Of a stretch of DNA of 47,043 nt, positions 9,066 through 17,734 are shown one piece after another. The DNA lies in assembly GCA_001564065.1 (NCBI GenBank), contig LKNA01000016.1:1-47043 (forward strand). Direction: 5' to 3'. The position numbers and the translations under genes were made by a program. The notes beneath the pieces are model-generated. The model worked only from the letters and a program-made list of their open reading frames with translations, was not told the DNA's origin and did no database searches. This stretch comes from Chitinophagaceae bacterium T5-Br10_B2g13 (lineage in GTDB: Bacteria > Bacteroidota > Rhodothermia > Balneolales > Balneolaceae). Positions within the stretch are counted from its first letter, which is position 1; every line of letters starts with the position of its first letter.

Positions 9066-10227
9066 ACTCCAGTCAACTCTATTTGCAATACTCACGATTT
9101 GTATTGGATTATTTCTCTTTTTGCCAGAAGATGCTCACGCTCAGCAGCCGGCTGATACCCATACGGTTCAGGCCGGTGAAACACTGTTTAGTGTAGCCAG
9201 GCAGTACGATCTTGCCGTTGGAGATCTGCGACGATGGAATAACCTCGACAGCGATGATCTATCCATTGGTCAGGTACTGAGAATTGCTCCTCCGCAAGCT
9301 GATAATCAAATTACACACACCGTAGCAGCCCAGGAAACACTCTTCTCCATATCAAGACAGTACGGCGTTACGATAGCTGAAATACAGCAGTGGAACGACC
9401 TCCAAACCACGAATCTATCTCTTGGACAGGAACTCACAATATTTTTACCTGATGAAGACCGGGAACCAATTGCAGAAGAAATAACTGAACCCGAACCGGC
9501 ACCGGAAGAGAGAGAATCTATTGTACGGCAGGGCGATGGAACTTCCCCAAACACCTACTATACGGTTCGAAGCGGTGACTCCCTCTATAGAATCGCCAGT
9601 CAACACGGCTTAACGGTAGAGGAACTCAAGCAATTGAACAATTTGGATACTGACATGTTGCGGGTTGGCCAGCGGCTGACAGTACCTTCCGATCGATCGT
9701 CAGCTCCCTCGGTTACCGAAGGTGATATGGAGTCTACCGCACAAGGAAAGTTTGTTCAGTACCGGGTACAATCCGGTGAAACCGGCCAGACACTGCTTAA
9801 TAAGTTTAATATGAGCGAACGTGAATTATTAGTATTAAACCCAACATTGAGCATGAACCAGATCGGGGCAGGTCAGCGGGTAACCGTTTTACTCCCTCCA
9901 ACACGATCTTTTCAAAATCCCTATCGAACTGAATCAGACCTGGAAAATCTTGGCAGTGTATCTGTATTCAGATATTCCGGCAACGATGTTGCCAATCCTA
10001 CAACAAGCGGCGAACTTTACAATCCAAATCAACTAACTGCTGCTCATCCAAATATTGCTCTTGGGAGAGTTATTTACATTGAAAACCCATCAAACAGCCG
10101 TGGGATTTTTGTAAAAGTAAATGACCGGCACTCGGGTGACGGTCTAAAGCTCTCTTCCGCAGCCTACGAAATGTTAAACTTCAGCTCGGTTGAGCAAGCC
10201 AGGGTCACCATTTACCTCGATCAGTAA
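9055..10227 (+). CDS. Four-LysM RlpA-type septal/peptidoglycan protein
   Basis: A secreted protein with an N-terminal signal peptide (residues 1-29, ending AHA-Q). Four LysM peptidoglycan-binding modules follow at about 35-78, 88-131, 168-211 and a more diverged one at 235-279, with an acidic Pro/Glu linker at 136-155. The C-terminal 300-390 is an RlpA-like double-psi beta-barrel. The two acids known as catalytic in the lytic transglycosylase RlpA of Pseudomonas aeruginosa appear conserved, as E320 in TTSGELY and D357 in VKVNDR, spaced 37 residues as in that enzyme. The SPOR domain usual in RlpA is absent and LysM modules replace it. Inference: it binds and perhaps cleaves peptidoglycan during division or separation. 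Confidence 0.87.
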   Translation: MTVRLQSTLFAILTICIGLFLFLPEDAHAQQPADTHTVQAGETLFSVARQYDLAVGDLRRWNNLDSDDLSIGQVLRIAPPQADNQITHTVAAQETLFSISRQYGVTIAEIQQWNDLQTTNLSLGQELTIFLPDEDREPIAEEITEPEPAPEERESIVRQGDGTSPNTYYTVRSGDSLYRIASQHGLTVEELKQLNNLDTDMLRVGQRLTVPSDRSSAPSVTEGDMESTAQGKFVQYRVQSGETGQTLLNKFNMSERELLVLNPTLSMNQIGAGQRVTVLLPPTRSFQNPYRTESDLENLGSVSVFRYSGNDVANPTTSGELYNPNQLTAAHPNIALGRVIYIENPSNSRGIFVKVNDRHSGDGLKLSSAAYEMLNFSSVEQARVTIYLDQ

Positions 10228-10249
10228 GCCTGTTACTCCTTTTTATTTT

Positions 10250-10957
10250 ATGGAAAAATATTTTAGACAGACTAATGGGCTTCTGTACAGCTATTTAATC
10301 TCTGTTCCGTTACTGCTGCTATATGAGGCACTCATTCTTATCTCACAGCCCGATGGAAATATTGCAAGAATTTCTGTTGATGTATGGTTTAAGTCTTTTT
10401 TCATGTACTTCGGGCTGGATGCCGTATCTACAACCTTGATTGTTGCAGCCATTATAGGCGGAGTCATCGTTTACAAAAAAAGAGCTGAACTGAAAACCAT
10501 TCGCAAGAACTATTTTTTGTTGATGATCATAGAGTCAGCCTTTTATGCAGTAGTGGTAGCAATCATAGTTTCGAATGTAGTTGATTTTATTTTGCTACAA
10601 TCTGCCAATGGTCTACCGGGTAATTTTAACAAGCTGCAATTAATTGCATTATCACTGGGAGCCGGACTCTACGAAGAACTTTTTTTCAGGGTTATTCTTG
10701 TCAGTTTACTGGTAGTGATATTCAGTAAAATTTTTAAACAAAAGAATTACTCTACAGCTGCGGCTGTAGTTGTTGCAGCACTGATATTTAGCGGGGTCCA
10801 CTATGTAGGTGATTATGCCGATACATGGCTTTTAAGCTCATTTTTATTTCGGTTTTTATTTGGCTTAGCGCTAAATCTTATTTATGTTATTAGAGGGTTT
10901 GGGATGGCCGCATGGACTCATGCAATTTACGATCTGATCGTCGTGATAAATTTATGA
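10250..10957 (+). CDS. CPBP-family intramembrane metalloprotease
   Basis: A polytopic membrane protein of 235 residues with six or more hydrophobic segments. The three CPBP/Abi motifs are present in order: EELFFR with E142, E143 and R147; FSGVHY with H184; and HAIYD with H224 and D228. These form the metal-binding intramembrane active site known from Rce1-type CAAX proteases. The substrate is unknown; in bacteria relatives act in bacteriocin self-immunity or signalling. I start it at the ATG at 10250, just downstream of the LysM gene, because the longer frame would begin inside that gene with a non-hydrophobic leader. Confidence 0.87.
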   Translation: MEKYFRQTNGLLYSYLISVPLLLLYEALILISQPDGNIARISVDVWFKSFFMYFGLDAVSTTLIVAAIIGGVIVYKKRAELKTIRKNYFLLMIIESAFYAVVVAIIVSNVVDFILLQSANGLPGNFNKLQLIALSLGAGLYEELFFRVILVSLLVVIFSKIFKQKNYSTAAAVVVAALIFSGVHYVGDYADTWLLSSFLFRFLFGLALNLIYVIRGFGMAAWTHAIYDLIVVINL

Positions 10958-11110
10958 TCGCTTAAAATACCTACGCGTCTTAAGTTTAATTTACATGGTC
11001 AATCAATTCTTTCAATTGGAATGAATCGTTGAGAGAAACTATTTTAAGATATAAAATATCTGGGGTTTGGATCACTCGGATAGAATCAGAATTATTCACT
11101 TAATTTCAGA

Positions 11111-11124
11111 CTCGTTCTGACGAG
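11111..11124 (+). promoter_or_regulatory. Mini-hairpin touching the ribosome-binding site of the sigma factor gene
   Basis: CTCGT (11111-11115) and ACGAG (11120-11124) form a perfect 5-bp stem with a 4-nt loop. Its 3' arm runs into the purine-rich GAGGAAGGG directly before the ATG at 11131. In a genome where Shine-Dalgarno-like sites are rare, a strong purine run partly paired in a hairpin may tune translation of this regulator. A second palindrome (AGATAT-AAA-ATATCT) lies upstream at 11047-11061. Confidence 0.3.
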
Positions 11125-11130
11125 GAAGGG

Positions 11131-11706
11131 ATGTCTTCACTTACAAAGCAAGAATTAAGAAAACAAGACGATTTCAATGAGGAAATTATTCCTCATCTTG
11201 ATGCCTTGTACAATTTTGGATTAAGACTCACCTCCGATCCCAACGATGCTGAAGACCTTGTGCAAGATACGATTGTAAAAGCTTACCGCTTCTTCGACAG
11301 TTACGAAAAAGGCACCAATGCAAAAGCCTGGTTGTTCCGAATTCTTAAAAATTCTTACATCAACAATTATCGTAAAAAGTCTAAAAAGCCTCAGGAAGTA
11401 GACTATGATGAGGTAGCTTCCTTTTATGAATCAATAAGAGCTGAACGAACCGAAACTTCCGATATGGAAGATAAAATGTTTCGGGAGCTTATTGATGATG
11501 ATATCTCAAATGCGTTGGATGAAATACCTGAGGATTTCAGAACAGTAGTACTGCTCTGTGATGTAGAAGATTTTACCTACGAAGAGATAGCAAATATGCT
11601 GGATGTGCCGATTGGAACCATTCGCTCCAGGCTCCACAGGGGAAGAAATCTGCTCAAGGCTCAGCTAATGGATTACGCAACCAAGAAGGGTTATACTCAG
11701 GATTGA
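11131..11706 (+). CDS. ECF-type sigma-70 family RNA polymerase sigma factor
   Basis: 191 residues with sigma region 2 at about 22-82 (YNFGLRLTSDPNDAEDLVQDTIVKAY, then KAWLFRILKNSYIN) and region 4 at about 130-182 (EIPEDFRTVVLLCDVEDFTYEEIANML, then the helix-turn-helix PIGTIRSRLHRGR). Regions 1 and 3 are missing, as in group 4 (ECF) factors. An acidic linker joins the two regions. No anti-sigma gene is adjacent; instead the 3' end overlaps that of a convergent histidine kinase by 10 bp. The family resembles SigR/SigH-type stress sigma factors, but the stimulus cannot be read from sequence. Confidence 0.92.
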   Translation: MSSLTKQELRKQDDFNEEIIPHLDALYNFGLRLTSDPNDAEDLVQDTIVKAYRFFDSYEKGTNAKAWLFRILKNSYINNYRKKSKKPQEVDYDEVASFYESIRAERTETSDMEDKMFRELIDDDISNALDEIPEDFRTVVLLCDVEDFTYEEIANMLDVPIGTIRSRLHRGRNLLKAQLMDYATKKGYTQD

Positions 11707-12989
11707 GTCTCTGCCACAGGAATTACAATTCTGATAGTAGTGCCCCTGCTTACCTCAGAGTTAAGCACAAATACCTTTCCACTGTGGTAATCCTCAATGA
11801 TCCTCTTCGTTAAACTTAAACCCAGTCCCCATCCCCTCTTTTTTGTACTGAAACCGGGTTTAAAAACGTCACTTAAATTCTTCTTGTCGATACCCGTACC
11901 CGAATCCTCTATGTCAATATAAAGCTGTGGACCATCCTGCGTGACCTGAATAGAAACATAGGCATTTTCTGAACTTGACTTAATGGCATCCATCGCGTTT
12001 TTAATCAAGTTTTCAATAGCCCATTGAAAAATTTCAGGATTAAGATTCGCTTTCGCATTTGTCTCAATCGATTTTCTCACCTCAATATTCTTACCAAGCT
12101 GAGGCAAACGTTTCTCCATATAGGCTATCACCTCGTCAATTATCGGGTCGATGCTTACACGTTTTAATTCAGGCTGAGACCCAATTTTATTAAAACGCTC
12201 TGCAATTCCTTTTAACCTGCTTACATCCTTCTCCACCTCGTAAGCTATGGAAAGAGTCTGTTCATCCTCCTGGTGACGATCTTTAAGCAGCTGAAGCCAA
12301 CCGTACATGCTGGAGAGCGGTGTTCCCAGCTGGTGAGCGGCCTCTTTTGCCATTCCAACCCAAAGGTTTGATTGCTCTGAGCGCGTGATACTTCTATACG
12401 TGGTAAAACCCATCCCCATCAGAAGCGCCAATATTCCAAACTGGATATATGGAAAATACCGAAGATACTGTATGGTAGGACTCTCACCATAATAGACATA
12501 TCTCCGCCTTATTCTCGGCTCTTCACCAAATGAAATTGGAATTGGAGGTGTGCTCACGGAGTATTTATCAATAAAATCGGTTACTGAAATATCAGGGTCA
12601 TCCAGATTTCTGTAAAAGACGATGAAATTTGGCTCGTCAACAACTATTACGGGAATATTAAAGAGATCAGGCCGTATGATTTGTGAAAATACAAATCCGG
12701 CGTTCGACTCATTGGCTTCCGCTTCCAGAATCATCCGGGAAAGGCTGTCCGGTACATTCTCATATCGTTCAAGTTCGTCTGCCACGGTAAACAGGTCTCG
12801 GCTGGCACGATCGTGGGAAGGCAGGTTATAGAATTCAAAAGCTTTCGCCCACAACTCTATACTGGTTCTCTCCTGTTCCATAATCTTATTGAGCAAAAAT
12901 TGATTATAAAAAAAGGATACACCTGCCAGGATAATCAGCAGGACAACCAGTATAATCTTCAGTCGATTTAAGGGAAGCAGTTTTCGCAT
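11697..12989 (-). CDS. Membrane sensor histidine kinase
   Basis: Two transmembrane segments (about residues 11-30 and 180-196) bracket a 150-residue periplasmic sensor region with no domain I recognise. The kinase core follows: the H-box AKEAAHQLGTPLSS with the phosphorylated histidine at 219, an N-box NLIKNAMDAI, the G1 box DSGTGID and the G2 box GWGLGLS. The H-box HQLGTPLS, in place of HELRTPL, is typical of a Bacteroidota-type kinase group. No HAMP domain or response regulator is adjacent, so it is an orphan kinase. It lies 93 bp downstream of clpX on the same strand and convergently overlaps the sigma factor gene. Confidence 0.9.
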   Translation of the reverse strand: MRKLLPLNRLKIILVVLLIILAGVSFFYNQFLLNKIMEQERTSIELWAKAFEFYNLPSHDRASRDLFTVADELERYENVPDSLSRMILEAEANESNAGFVFSQIIRPDLFNIPVIVVDEPNFIVFYRNLDDPDISVTDFIDKYSVSTPPIPISFGEEPRIRRRYVYYGESPTIQYLRYFPYIQFGILALLMGMGFTTYRSITRSEQSNLWVGMAKEAAHQLGTPLSSMYGWLQLLKDRHQEDEQTLSIAYEVEKDVSRLKGIAERFNKIGSQPELKRVSIDPIIDEVIAYMEKRLPQLGKNIEVRKSIETNAKANLNPEIFQWAIENLIKNAMDAIKSSSENAYVSIQVTQDGPQLYIDIEDSGTGIDKKNLSDVFKPGFSTKKRGWGLGLSLTKRIIEDYHSGKVFVLNSEVSRGTTIRIVIPVAETQS

Positions 12990-13082
12990 TAAAATGCTTA
13001 GTGCAGAATTTTAAGTAACGGAGTCAATATCTAAAAAAGAACGCTCCCAAACCAACTACAGATAACAATGTGTAAAGACTGT

Positions 13083-14333
13083 TTAAGCAGACGCTTTCTG
13101 CTTTTCGTACACCGGCGGCGCTTTCTTCTCAATGGTCTCTCGTGTAACAATGCATCTCTTCACATTCTTCATGGAAGGCAAAGTGAACATCACATCCAGC
13201 ATGGCGTCTTCCAAAATTGATCTGAGTCCGCGAGCACCGGTTTTACGGTCTCTTGCTCGTTCCACAATTGCCTGCAGTGCATCATCTTCAAAAATCAGCT
13301 CTACATCTTCCATATCGAACAGCTTTTTATACTGCTTGGTAATGGCATTTTTAGGTTTGAGAAGTATCTCTATCATCGCATCATCAGACAGATGCTCGAG
13401 TCCGCAGATAATAGGAAGACGACCAATCAATTCAGGAATAAGCCCAAACTTTTGAAGGTCTTCAGGCTCAATTTTGGTAAATATCTTCGGATCATCCTTA
13501 TCAATAATGACCTGATCTTCTGAATGAAAACCCATTGAACTTGACGAAAGTCTTCTGGCTATAATCTCTTCAAGGCCACTGAATGCACCACCGCAGACAA
13601 AAAGAATGTCCGAGGTATCGAGCTGAATAAAGCTCTGTTCGGGATGTTTACGCCCTCCTTTTGGAGGAATATTAGCTGTAGTCCCTTCTAAAATTTTCAA
13701 CAATGCCTGCTGTACCCCCTCACCCGAAACATCTCTGGTAATAGACGGATTATCACTTTTACGGGAAACCTTGTCAATTTCATCAATGTAGACAATGCCT
13801 CTTTTTGCACGCTCAACATCATAATCTGCGGCCTGCAATAGATTACTCAGGATACTCTCTACATCTTCACCTACATAACCGGCTTCCGTTAGCACGGTGG
13901 CATCTGCAATTGTGAAAGGCACATCAATCACATCGGCAAGAGTTCTGGCAAGAAGTGTTTTACCGGAACCTGTGGGACCTAAAAGGCAGATATTACTTTT
14001 CTCAATTCGCGTATCGTCATAACCGGCATCGGCACCCGCTGATATACGCTTGTAGTGGTTGTAGACGGCAACAGAGAGAGCTTTTTTAGCATCATCCTGG
14101 CCAATTACATAATCATCAAGCTTCGCTTTTATCTCCAGCGGCTTGAGCATTGGCTTATACTTCTTTTCTCTTCTTTTGTTCAGAGCTGCAAGATCACTTT
14201 CAATAATGCTTGATGCGTCTTCAACACAGTGATTGCAAATATAAACATCAGGCCCTGCAACCATCGAGTTTACTTCACTGTTCGATCTGCCACAGAAAGA
14301 ACAGGTAACTTGATCTTTATTCTTTTTGCTCAT
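13083..14333 (-). CDS. clpX: ATP-dependent Clp protease ATP-binding subunit ClpX
   Basis: ClpX unfolds tagged substrates and feeds them to ClpP. The N-terminal C4 zinc finger is complete (C11, C14, C33, C36). The AAA+ core has Walker A GPTGSGKT, the pore loop GYVGED, Walker [10 protein letters not shown], a GRKHP pore-2 loop and a [10 protein letters not shown] sensor-2 region. At 416 residues it has the usual length. It follows clpP by 27 bp and ends a tig-clpP-clpX operon. The ClpP-docking loop carries ICGLEHL in place of the common IGF-type tripeptide context; I could not place the exact IGF position with certainty. Confidence 0.97.
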   Translation of the reverse strand: MSKKNKDQVTCSFCGRSNSEVNSMVAGPDVYICNHCVEDASSIIESDLAALNKRREKKYKPMLKPLEIKAKLDDYVIGQDDAKKALSVAVYNHYKRISAGADAGYDDTRIEKSNICLLGPTGSGKTLLARTLADVIDVPFTIADATVLTEAGYVGEDVESILSNLLQAADYDVERAKRGIVYIDEIDKVSRKSDNPSITRDVSGEGVQQALLKILEGTTANIPPKGGRKHPEQSFIQLDTSDILFVCGGAFSGLEEIIARRLSSSSMGFHSEDQVIIDKDDPKIFTKIEPEDLQKFGLIPELIGRLPIICGLEHLSDDAMIEILLKPKNAITKQYKKLFDMEDVELIFEDDALQAIVERARDRKTGARGLRSILEDAMLDVMFTLPSMKNVKRCIVTRETIEKKAPPVYEKQKASA

Positions 14334-14360
14334 GGTTGCCGATACTTTTTATTATAAACT

Positions 14361-15014
14361 TTACTTCGCCTTCTCTTCTCTTTTCATAACCCGATCAACC
14401 AGACCGTAATCTTTAGCCTCTTCTGAGGTCATCCATTTATTTCGATCAGAGTCTGCGATAATTTGATCTATACTTTGACCGGAGTGATGAGCTAAAATTC
14501 CGCTAAGTTCTTTTTTCAGTCGCAGAATTTCCTGAGCTTCAATTTCAATATCACTCGCCTGCCCCTGTACGCCACCCAATGGCTGGTGAATCATTATCCT
14601 GGAGTGTGGCAGTGCATTTCGCTTTCCTTTGGCACCTGCAGTTAGCAGAACTGCACCCATAGATGCAGCCATACCCACGCAAGTAGTAGCCACATCACAT
14701 TTGATATACTGCATGGTATCATAAATTGCCATACCGGCAGAAACCACTCCACCCGGGCTGTTGATGTAAAGGTTGATATCCTTTTCCGGATCCTGTGATT
14801 CCAAAAACAGAAGCTGCGCAACAATTGTACTTGCCACTGCATCATTAATTGGGGTTCCCAGAATGACAATCCTGTCTTTTAACAGACGAGAATAGATATC
14901 ATAGGCACGTTCACCACGGTTGGTAGTTTCCACCACCATGGGTATTAAATTATTCTGTACCGGAGTTGAATTGCTCATATCGGGAATCTCAAAAAGGGGT
15001 TGCTTGGTAGTCAT
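14361..15014 (-). CDS. clpP: ATP-dependent Clp protease proteolytic subunit ClpP
   Basis: A serine peptidase forming the tetradecameric chamber of ClpXP. The catalytic triad is visible: S118 in GMAASMGA, H143 in [10 protein letters not shown], and D190 in the DSDRNKWM segment. The conserved NSPGG turn and the [10 protein letters not shown] region are intact. The 217-residue length includes about 25 extra N-terminal residues, a propeptide-like leader that may be removed by self-cleavage; a start at the second Met (residue 13) is possible. It sits between tig and clpX, 15 bp after tig, the common bacterial order. Confidence 0.97.
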   Translation of the reverse strand: MTTKQPLFEIPDMSNSTPVQNNLIPMVVETTNRGERAYDIYSRLLKDRIVILGTPINDAVASTIVAQLLFLESQDPEKDINLYINSPGGVVSAGMAIYDTMQYIKCDVATTCVGMAASMGAVLLTAGAKGKRNALPHSRIMIHQPLGGVQGQASDIEIEAQEILRLKKELSGILAHHSGQSIDQIIADSDRNKWMTSEEAKDYGLVDRVMKREEKAK

Positions 15015-15029
15015 AACTAAGCCGTGTTT

Positions 15030-16328
15030 TTACTTGTCGTCTTTTTCCTGTTTCTCTTCTCTCTTCTTACGAAAATCATCTTTAGAGAGTTCATTTATTT
15101 TAACGACATCGTTTAATTTATCAAAAACTTTGTTTTCCCGAATGCTGGTACGCAGGCTTTCAAGCTGATTAGGATTTTGTGCGTAATACCCTTTCAGCTG
15201 ATCCGCCGACATTCCATACTTCGCAGCTTCTACAGCTATAAACTCATCGATATCTTCGGGCTTAATCTCAATGTCATCAAACTTAGACTGCAGCTTCTCG
15301 CTGATAAAGGCCCACTTACCTTCGCGAACGGCCTGTTCCCGCATATTCTCTTTGTACTCGCTGAAATCAAAATCTTCTGGAAGCTGTCCGCCTGACTGCT
15401 GTTTCGCATATTCAACATAGGAGTCCAGAATTTGATCCTGCATCACCTCAGGCACTTCAATGTCGTGCTTTTCGGTTAGGGCATCGATCGCATCCTGCTT
15501 AAACATATCATCAGCAGACTGATCGTAGTACTCCTGCATTTTACTCTTGATGAAGCTTTTGAACTCATCTACGTTTTTAGCTTCGCCATTCGACTGCTCC
15601 TTCACAAACTCATCTGTGAGTTCAGCCTTTTCCATCACTTCAACTTTTTTGACGTGAATTTCGAAGCGGTCGGTTTCATCATCTTCACCGATCTCCATTT
15701 TTACAACGTCGCCTTTCTTTTTACCAACCAGGTTTTCGCGAAAATCTTTTGCTCCTTCCTGCCTCAGGTCAAGTTTTTGATCTTCATCTTTTTCACCCTC
15801 TACCGGATTACCATCCTCATCCAATGAAACCGCATCAACCGTAACCTGGCACTCTTCGGTAATTTCGTCATCCGTTTCTTTCCAGTTACCCTGGCGTTCG
15901 AGTGTTCTTTCAATCTCTTCCTCAACCTCTTCATCGGTTACATCATGAACCATCTTGTCCACTTCAACCTTTTCCAGGTCTGTGAGTTCAAATTCAGGCT
16001 TTTTACCCACCTGGAATTTCACTTCAAGCTCATCATTTTCCCAGCTCATATCGAGCATCTTTGTTTCACCGACAGGCTCGTGCTCAGGTACAATTTCCTT
16101 CTCATACACTTCCTGAACATATGTGTTGATCTCCTCCATCTCGATCTCTTTACCAAATCGCTTCTTCACGAGTCCAAGAGGAACATGGCCGGGTCGGAAT
16201 CCGGGCATCTGGATCTGTTTTTGGTATTTTTTATAAGCTTTATCAAATTTAGATGAGAGATCTTCTCTCGTTGCTTTTACGATAATCTCTTTATCTACGG
16301 ATGTAATATCCTGAACAGAAATGTCCAC
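15030..16328 (-). CDS. tig: Trigger factor, ribosome-associated chaperone
   Basis: Trigger factor binds nascent chains at the ribosome exit tunnel. The N-terminal ribosome-binding domain has the signature PGFRPGHVPLGLVKKRFG at about residues 42-59; the usual lysine of GFRxGKxP is a histidine here. A divergent FKBP-like domain follows (about 150-245), then the helical C-terminal chaperone arms. At 432 residues the length is normal. The protein is strikingly acidic, with long Glu/Asp runs around residues 125-190, a feature often seen in salt-adapted organisms. It is the first gene of the tig-clpP-clpX cluster; a tRNA-Leu gene lies about 40 bp upstream on the same strand. Confidence 0.95.
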   Translation of the reverse strand: MDISVQDITSVDKEIIVKATREDLSSKFDKAYKKYQKQIQMPGFRPGHVPLGLVKKRFGKEIEMEEINTYVQEVYEKEIVPEHEPVGETKMLDMSWENDELEVKFQVGKKPEFELTDLEKVEVDKMVHDVTDEEVEEEIERTLERQGNWKETDDEITEECQVTVDAVSLDEDGNPVEGEKDEDQKLDLRQEGAKDFRENLVGKKKGDVVKMEIGEDDETDRFEIHVKKVEVMEKAELTDEFVKEQSNGEAKNVDEFKSFIKSKMQEYYDQSADDMFKQDAIDALTEKHDIEVPEVMQDQILDSYVEYAKQQSGGQLPEDFDFSEYKENMREQAVREGKWAFISEKLQSKFDDIEIKPEDIDEFIAVEAAKYGMSADQLKGYYAQNPNQLESLRTSIRENKVFDKLNDVVKINELSKDDFRKKREEKQEKDDK

Positions 16329-16370
16329 GTGTTGTATGATTTAATTTTCGGATAATATGTAAGATTGGAG

Positions 16371-16454
<84 letters not shown>

Positions 16455-16620
16455 AACTTAATGCACTGCCAAAAGTAGTTTTGGATCAGAGCCTAAAAAG
16501 TTAACGTTTTTTTATTCTGAATTCAACAATTACAGTGTACTTTATTTCTCCCTTACCGGAGAACAGTTCTGCCCTTTTTTGTAGCTTTACGTAAAACACA
16601 GATAATTCATCACTTTCATT

Positions 16621-16983
16621 ATGTTTAGAAATCTTCGGTTCATATATATTACCACAAAAAATCGCAGCGAAGCTGAAAAAATAGCACGCACACTGGTTGA
16701 GGAGAAGCTCGCAGCATGTGCCAACATTATCGATAATATGAGCTCAGTGTACAGGTGGGAGGGTAACGTTGTCTCTGATAACGAATGTGTACTGATTGCA
16801 AAAACTACCTATAGCAATGTTCTGGCATTGACCAAGCGCGTAAAAGAGATTCACTCGTACGAAGTGCCCTGTGTAATTTCGCTTAAAATCTCCGAACAGG
16901 AAGGAAACCCCGAATATCTTAACTGGCTCGTAAATTCTGTAAAACCACCTTTATCACCGGAAGAGAAGCTTAAGAACTCCTGA
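16621..16983 (+). CDS. cutA: CutA-family divalent-cation tolerance protein
   Basis: A 120-residue cytoplasmic protein of the trimeric, PII-like CutA1 fold. The family motifs are clear: the start IYITTKNRSEAEKIARTLVEEKLAACANI, then SSVYRWEGNVV and the HSYEVPCVISL segment near residue 78. CutA has been linked with copper tolerance in E. coli, but its molecular role is unsettled. The next gene starts one base after its stop codon, so they form a two-gene operon. No Shine-Dalgarno is seen; the leader is AT-rich. Confidence 0.94.
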   Translation: MFRNLRFIYITTKNRSEAEKIARTLVEEKLAACANIIDNMSSVYRWEGNVVSDNECVLIAKTTYSNVLALTKRVKEIHSYEVPCVISLKISEQEGNPEYLNWLVNSVKPPLSPEEKLKNS

Positions 16984-16984
16984 T

Positions 16985-17716
16985 ATGCCCGTTAAATTTA
17001 TTAAGGAAAATTTTTCTGCCACTGCTACAATCGACCGCCCCGAGGCAATGAATGCCATCAACTTTGAGGTGATGGATCGGCTCGAATCCATCCTAACTGA
17101 AATTGAAGAGGATGATCAACTCCGCCTGTTTGTATTAACCGGAAAAGAGAACCGCTTCATCTCCGGGGGAGATCTAAAAGAATTTCACAGCATTGACAAT
17201 GCCGAGGGAGCAAAAGAGATGTCTACTCGCATGCTCTCTATCCTGGAGAGAATCGAGAACCTGAAATGCTGGACTCTGGCGGCTGTAAACGGTCACGCTT
17301 ATGGAGGCGGATGGGAAACCATGCTCAGCTTCGATTTCCGCATCGCAATTTCAACGGCGCGTTTTGGCTTTACTCAAGGAAAATTTTATCTGCCTCCGGG
17401 TTGGGGCGGACTCACTCGATTAGGTGACGTTGTTGGAAAAAATGTTGCTGATTACTGGCTGGCATCCCAAAAAGTTATCAACGCAGATAGAGCCCTTGAA
17501 ACCGGATTGATTCAGGATCTGTTTCCTGAGGTTGATTATAAAACAAGGCTTGATGACTTAATCAATAAACTTACCCTGAATGACCGGACCTTTATTGAGT
17601 ACTTAAAGAAAGACCAGCACCGGAATATCAAAGATGAGCTTGAGCCATTTAGCCGTTTTTGGGAGAGTGCGGAACATATGAAACGAGTTGAGGAGTTTTT
17701 CAAACGGAAAAAATAA
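16985..17716 (+). CDS. Enoyl-CoA hydratase/isomerase (crotonase) family protein
   Basis: 243 residues with the crotonase fold. The two oxyanion-hole segments are visible: NRFISGGDLKEF at about 57-67 and VNGHAYGGGWETMLSFDFRIA at about 101-121. In the next helix the sequence is FGFTQGKFYLPPGWGG: the Glu that serves as general acid/base in rat mitochondrial enoyl-CoA hydratase (in the motif FGQPE) is replaced by Q131, and a tryptophan (W140) sits in the GxGG turn. A PxWGG turn also occurs in ethylmalonyl-CoA decarboxylase-type crotonases. So the reaction may be decarboxylation or another acyl-CoA chemistry, not hydration. It is co-transcribed with cutA. Confidence 0.87.
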   Translation: MPVKFIKENFSATATIDRPEAMNAINFEVMDRLESILTEIEEDDQLRLFVLTGKENRFISGGDLKEFHSIDNAEGAKEMSTRMLSILERIENLKCWTLAAVNGHAYGGGWETMLSFDFRIAISTARFGFTQGKFYLPPGWGGLTRLGDVVGKNVADYWLASQKVINADRALETGLIQDLFPEVDYKTRLDDLINKLTLNDRTFIEYLKKDQHRNIKDELEPFSRFWESAEHMKRVEEFFKRKK

Positions 17717-17734
17717 AACTGAAGTAAGCCGCCA

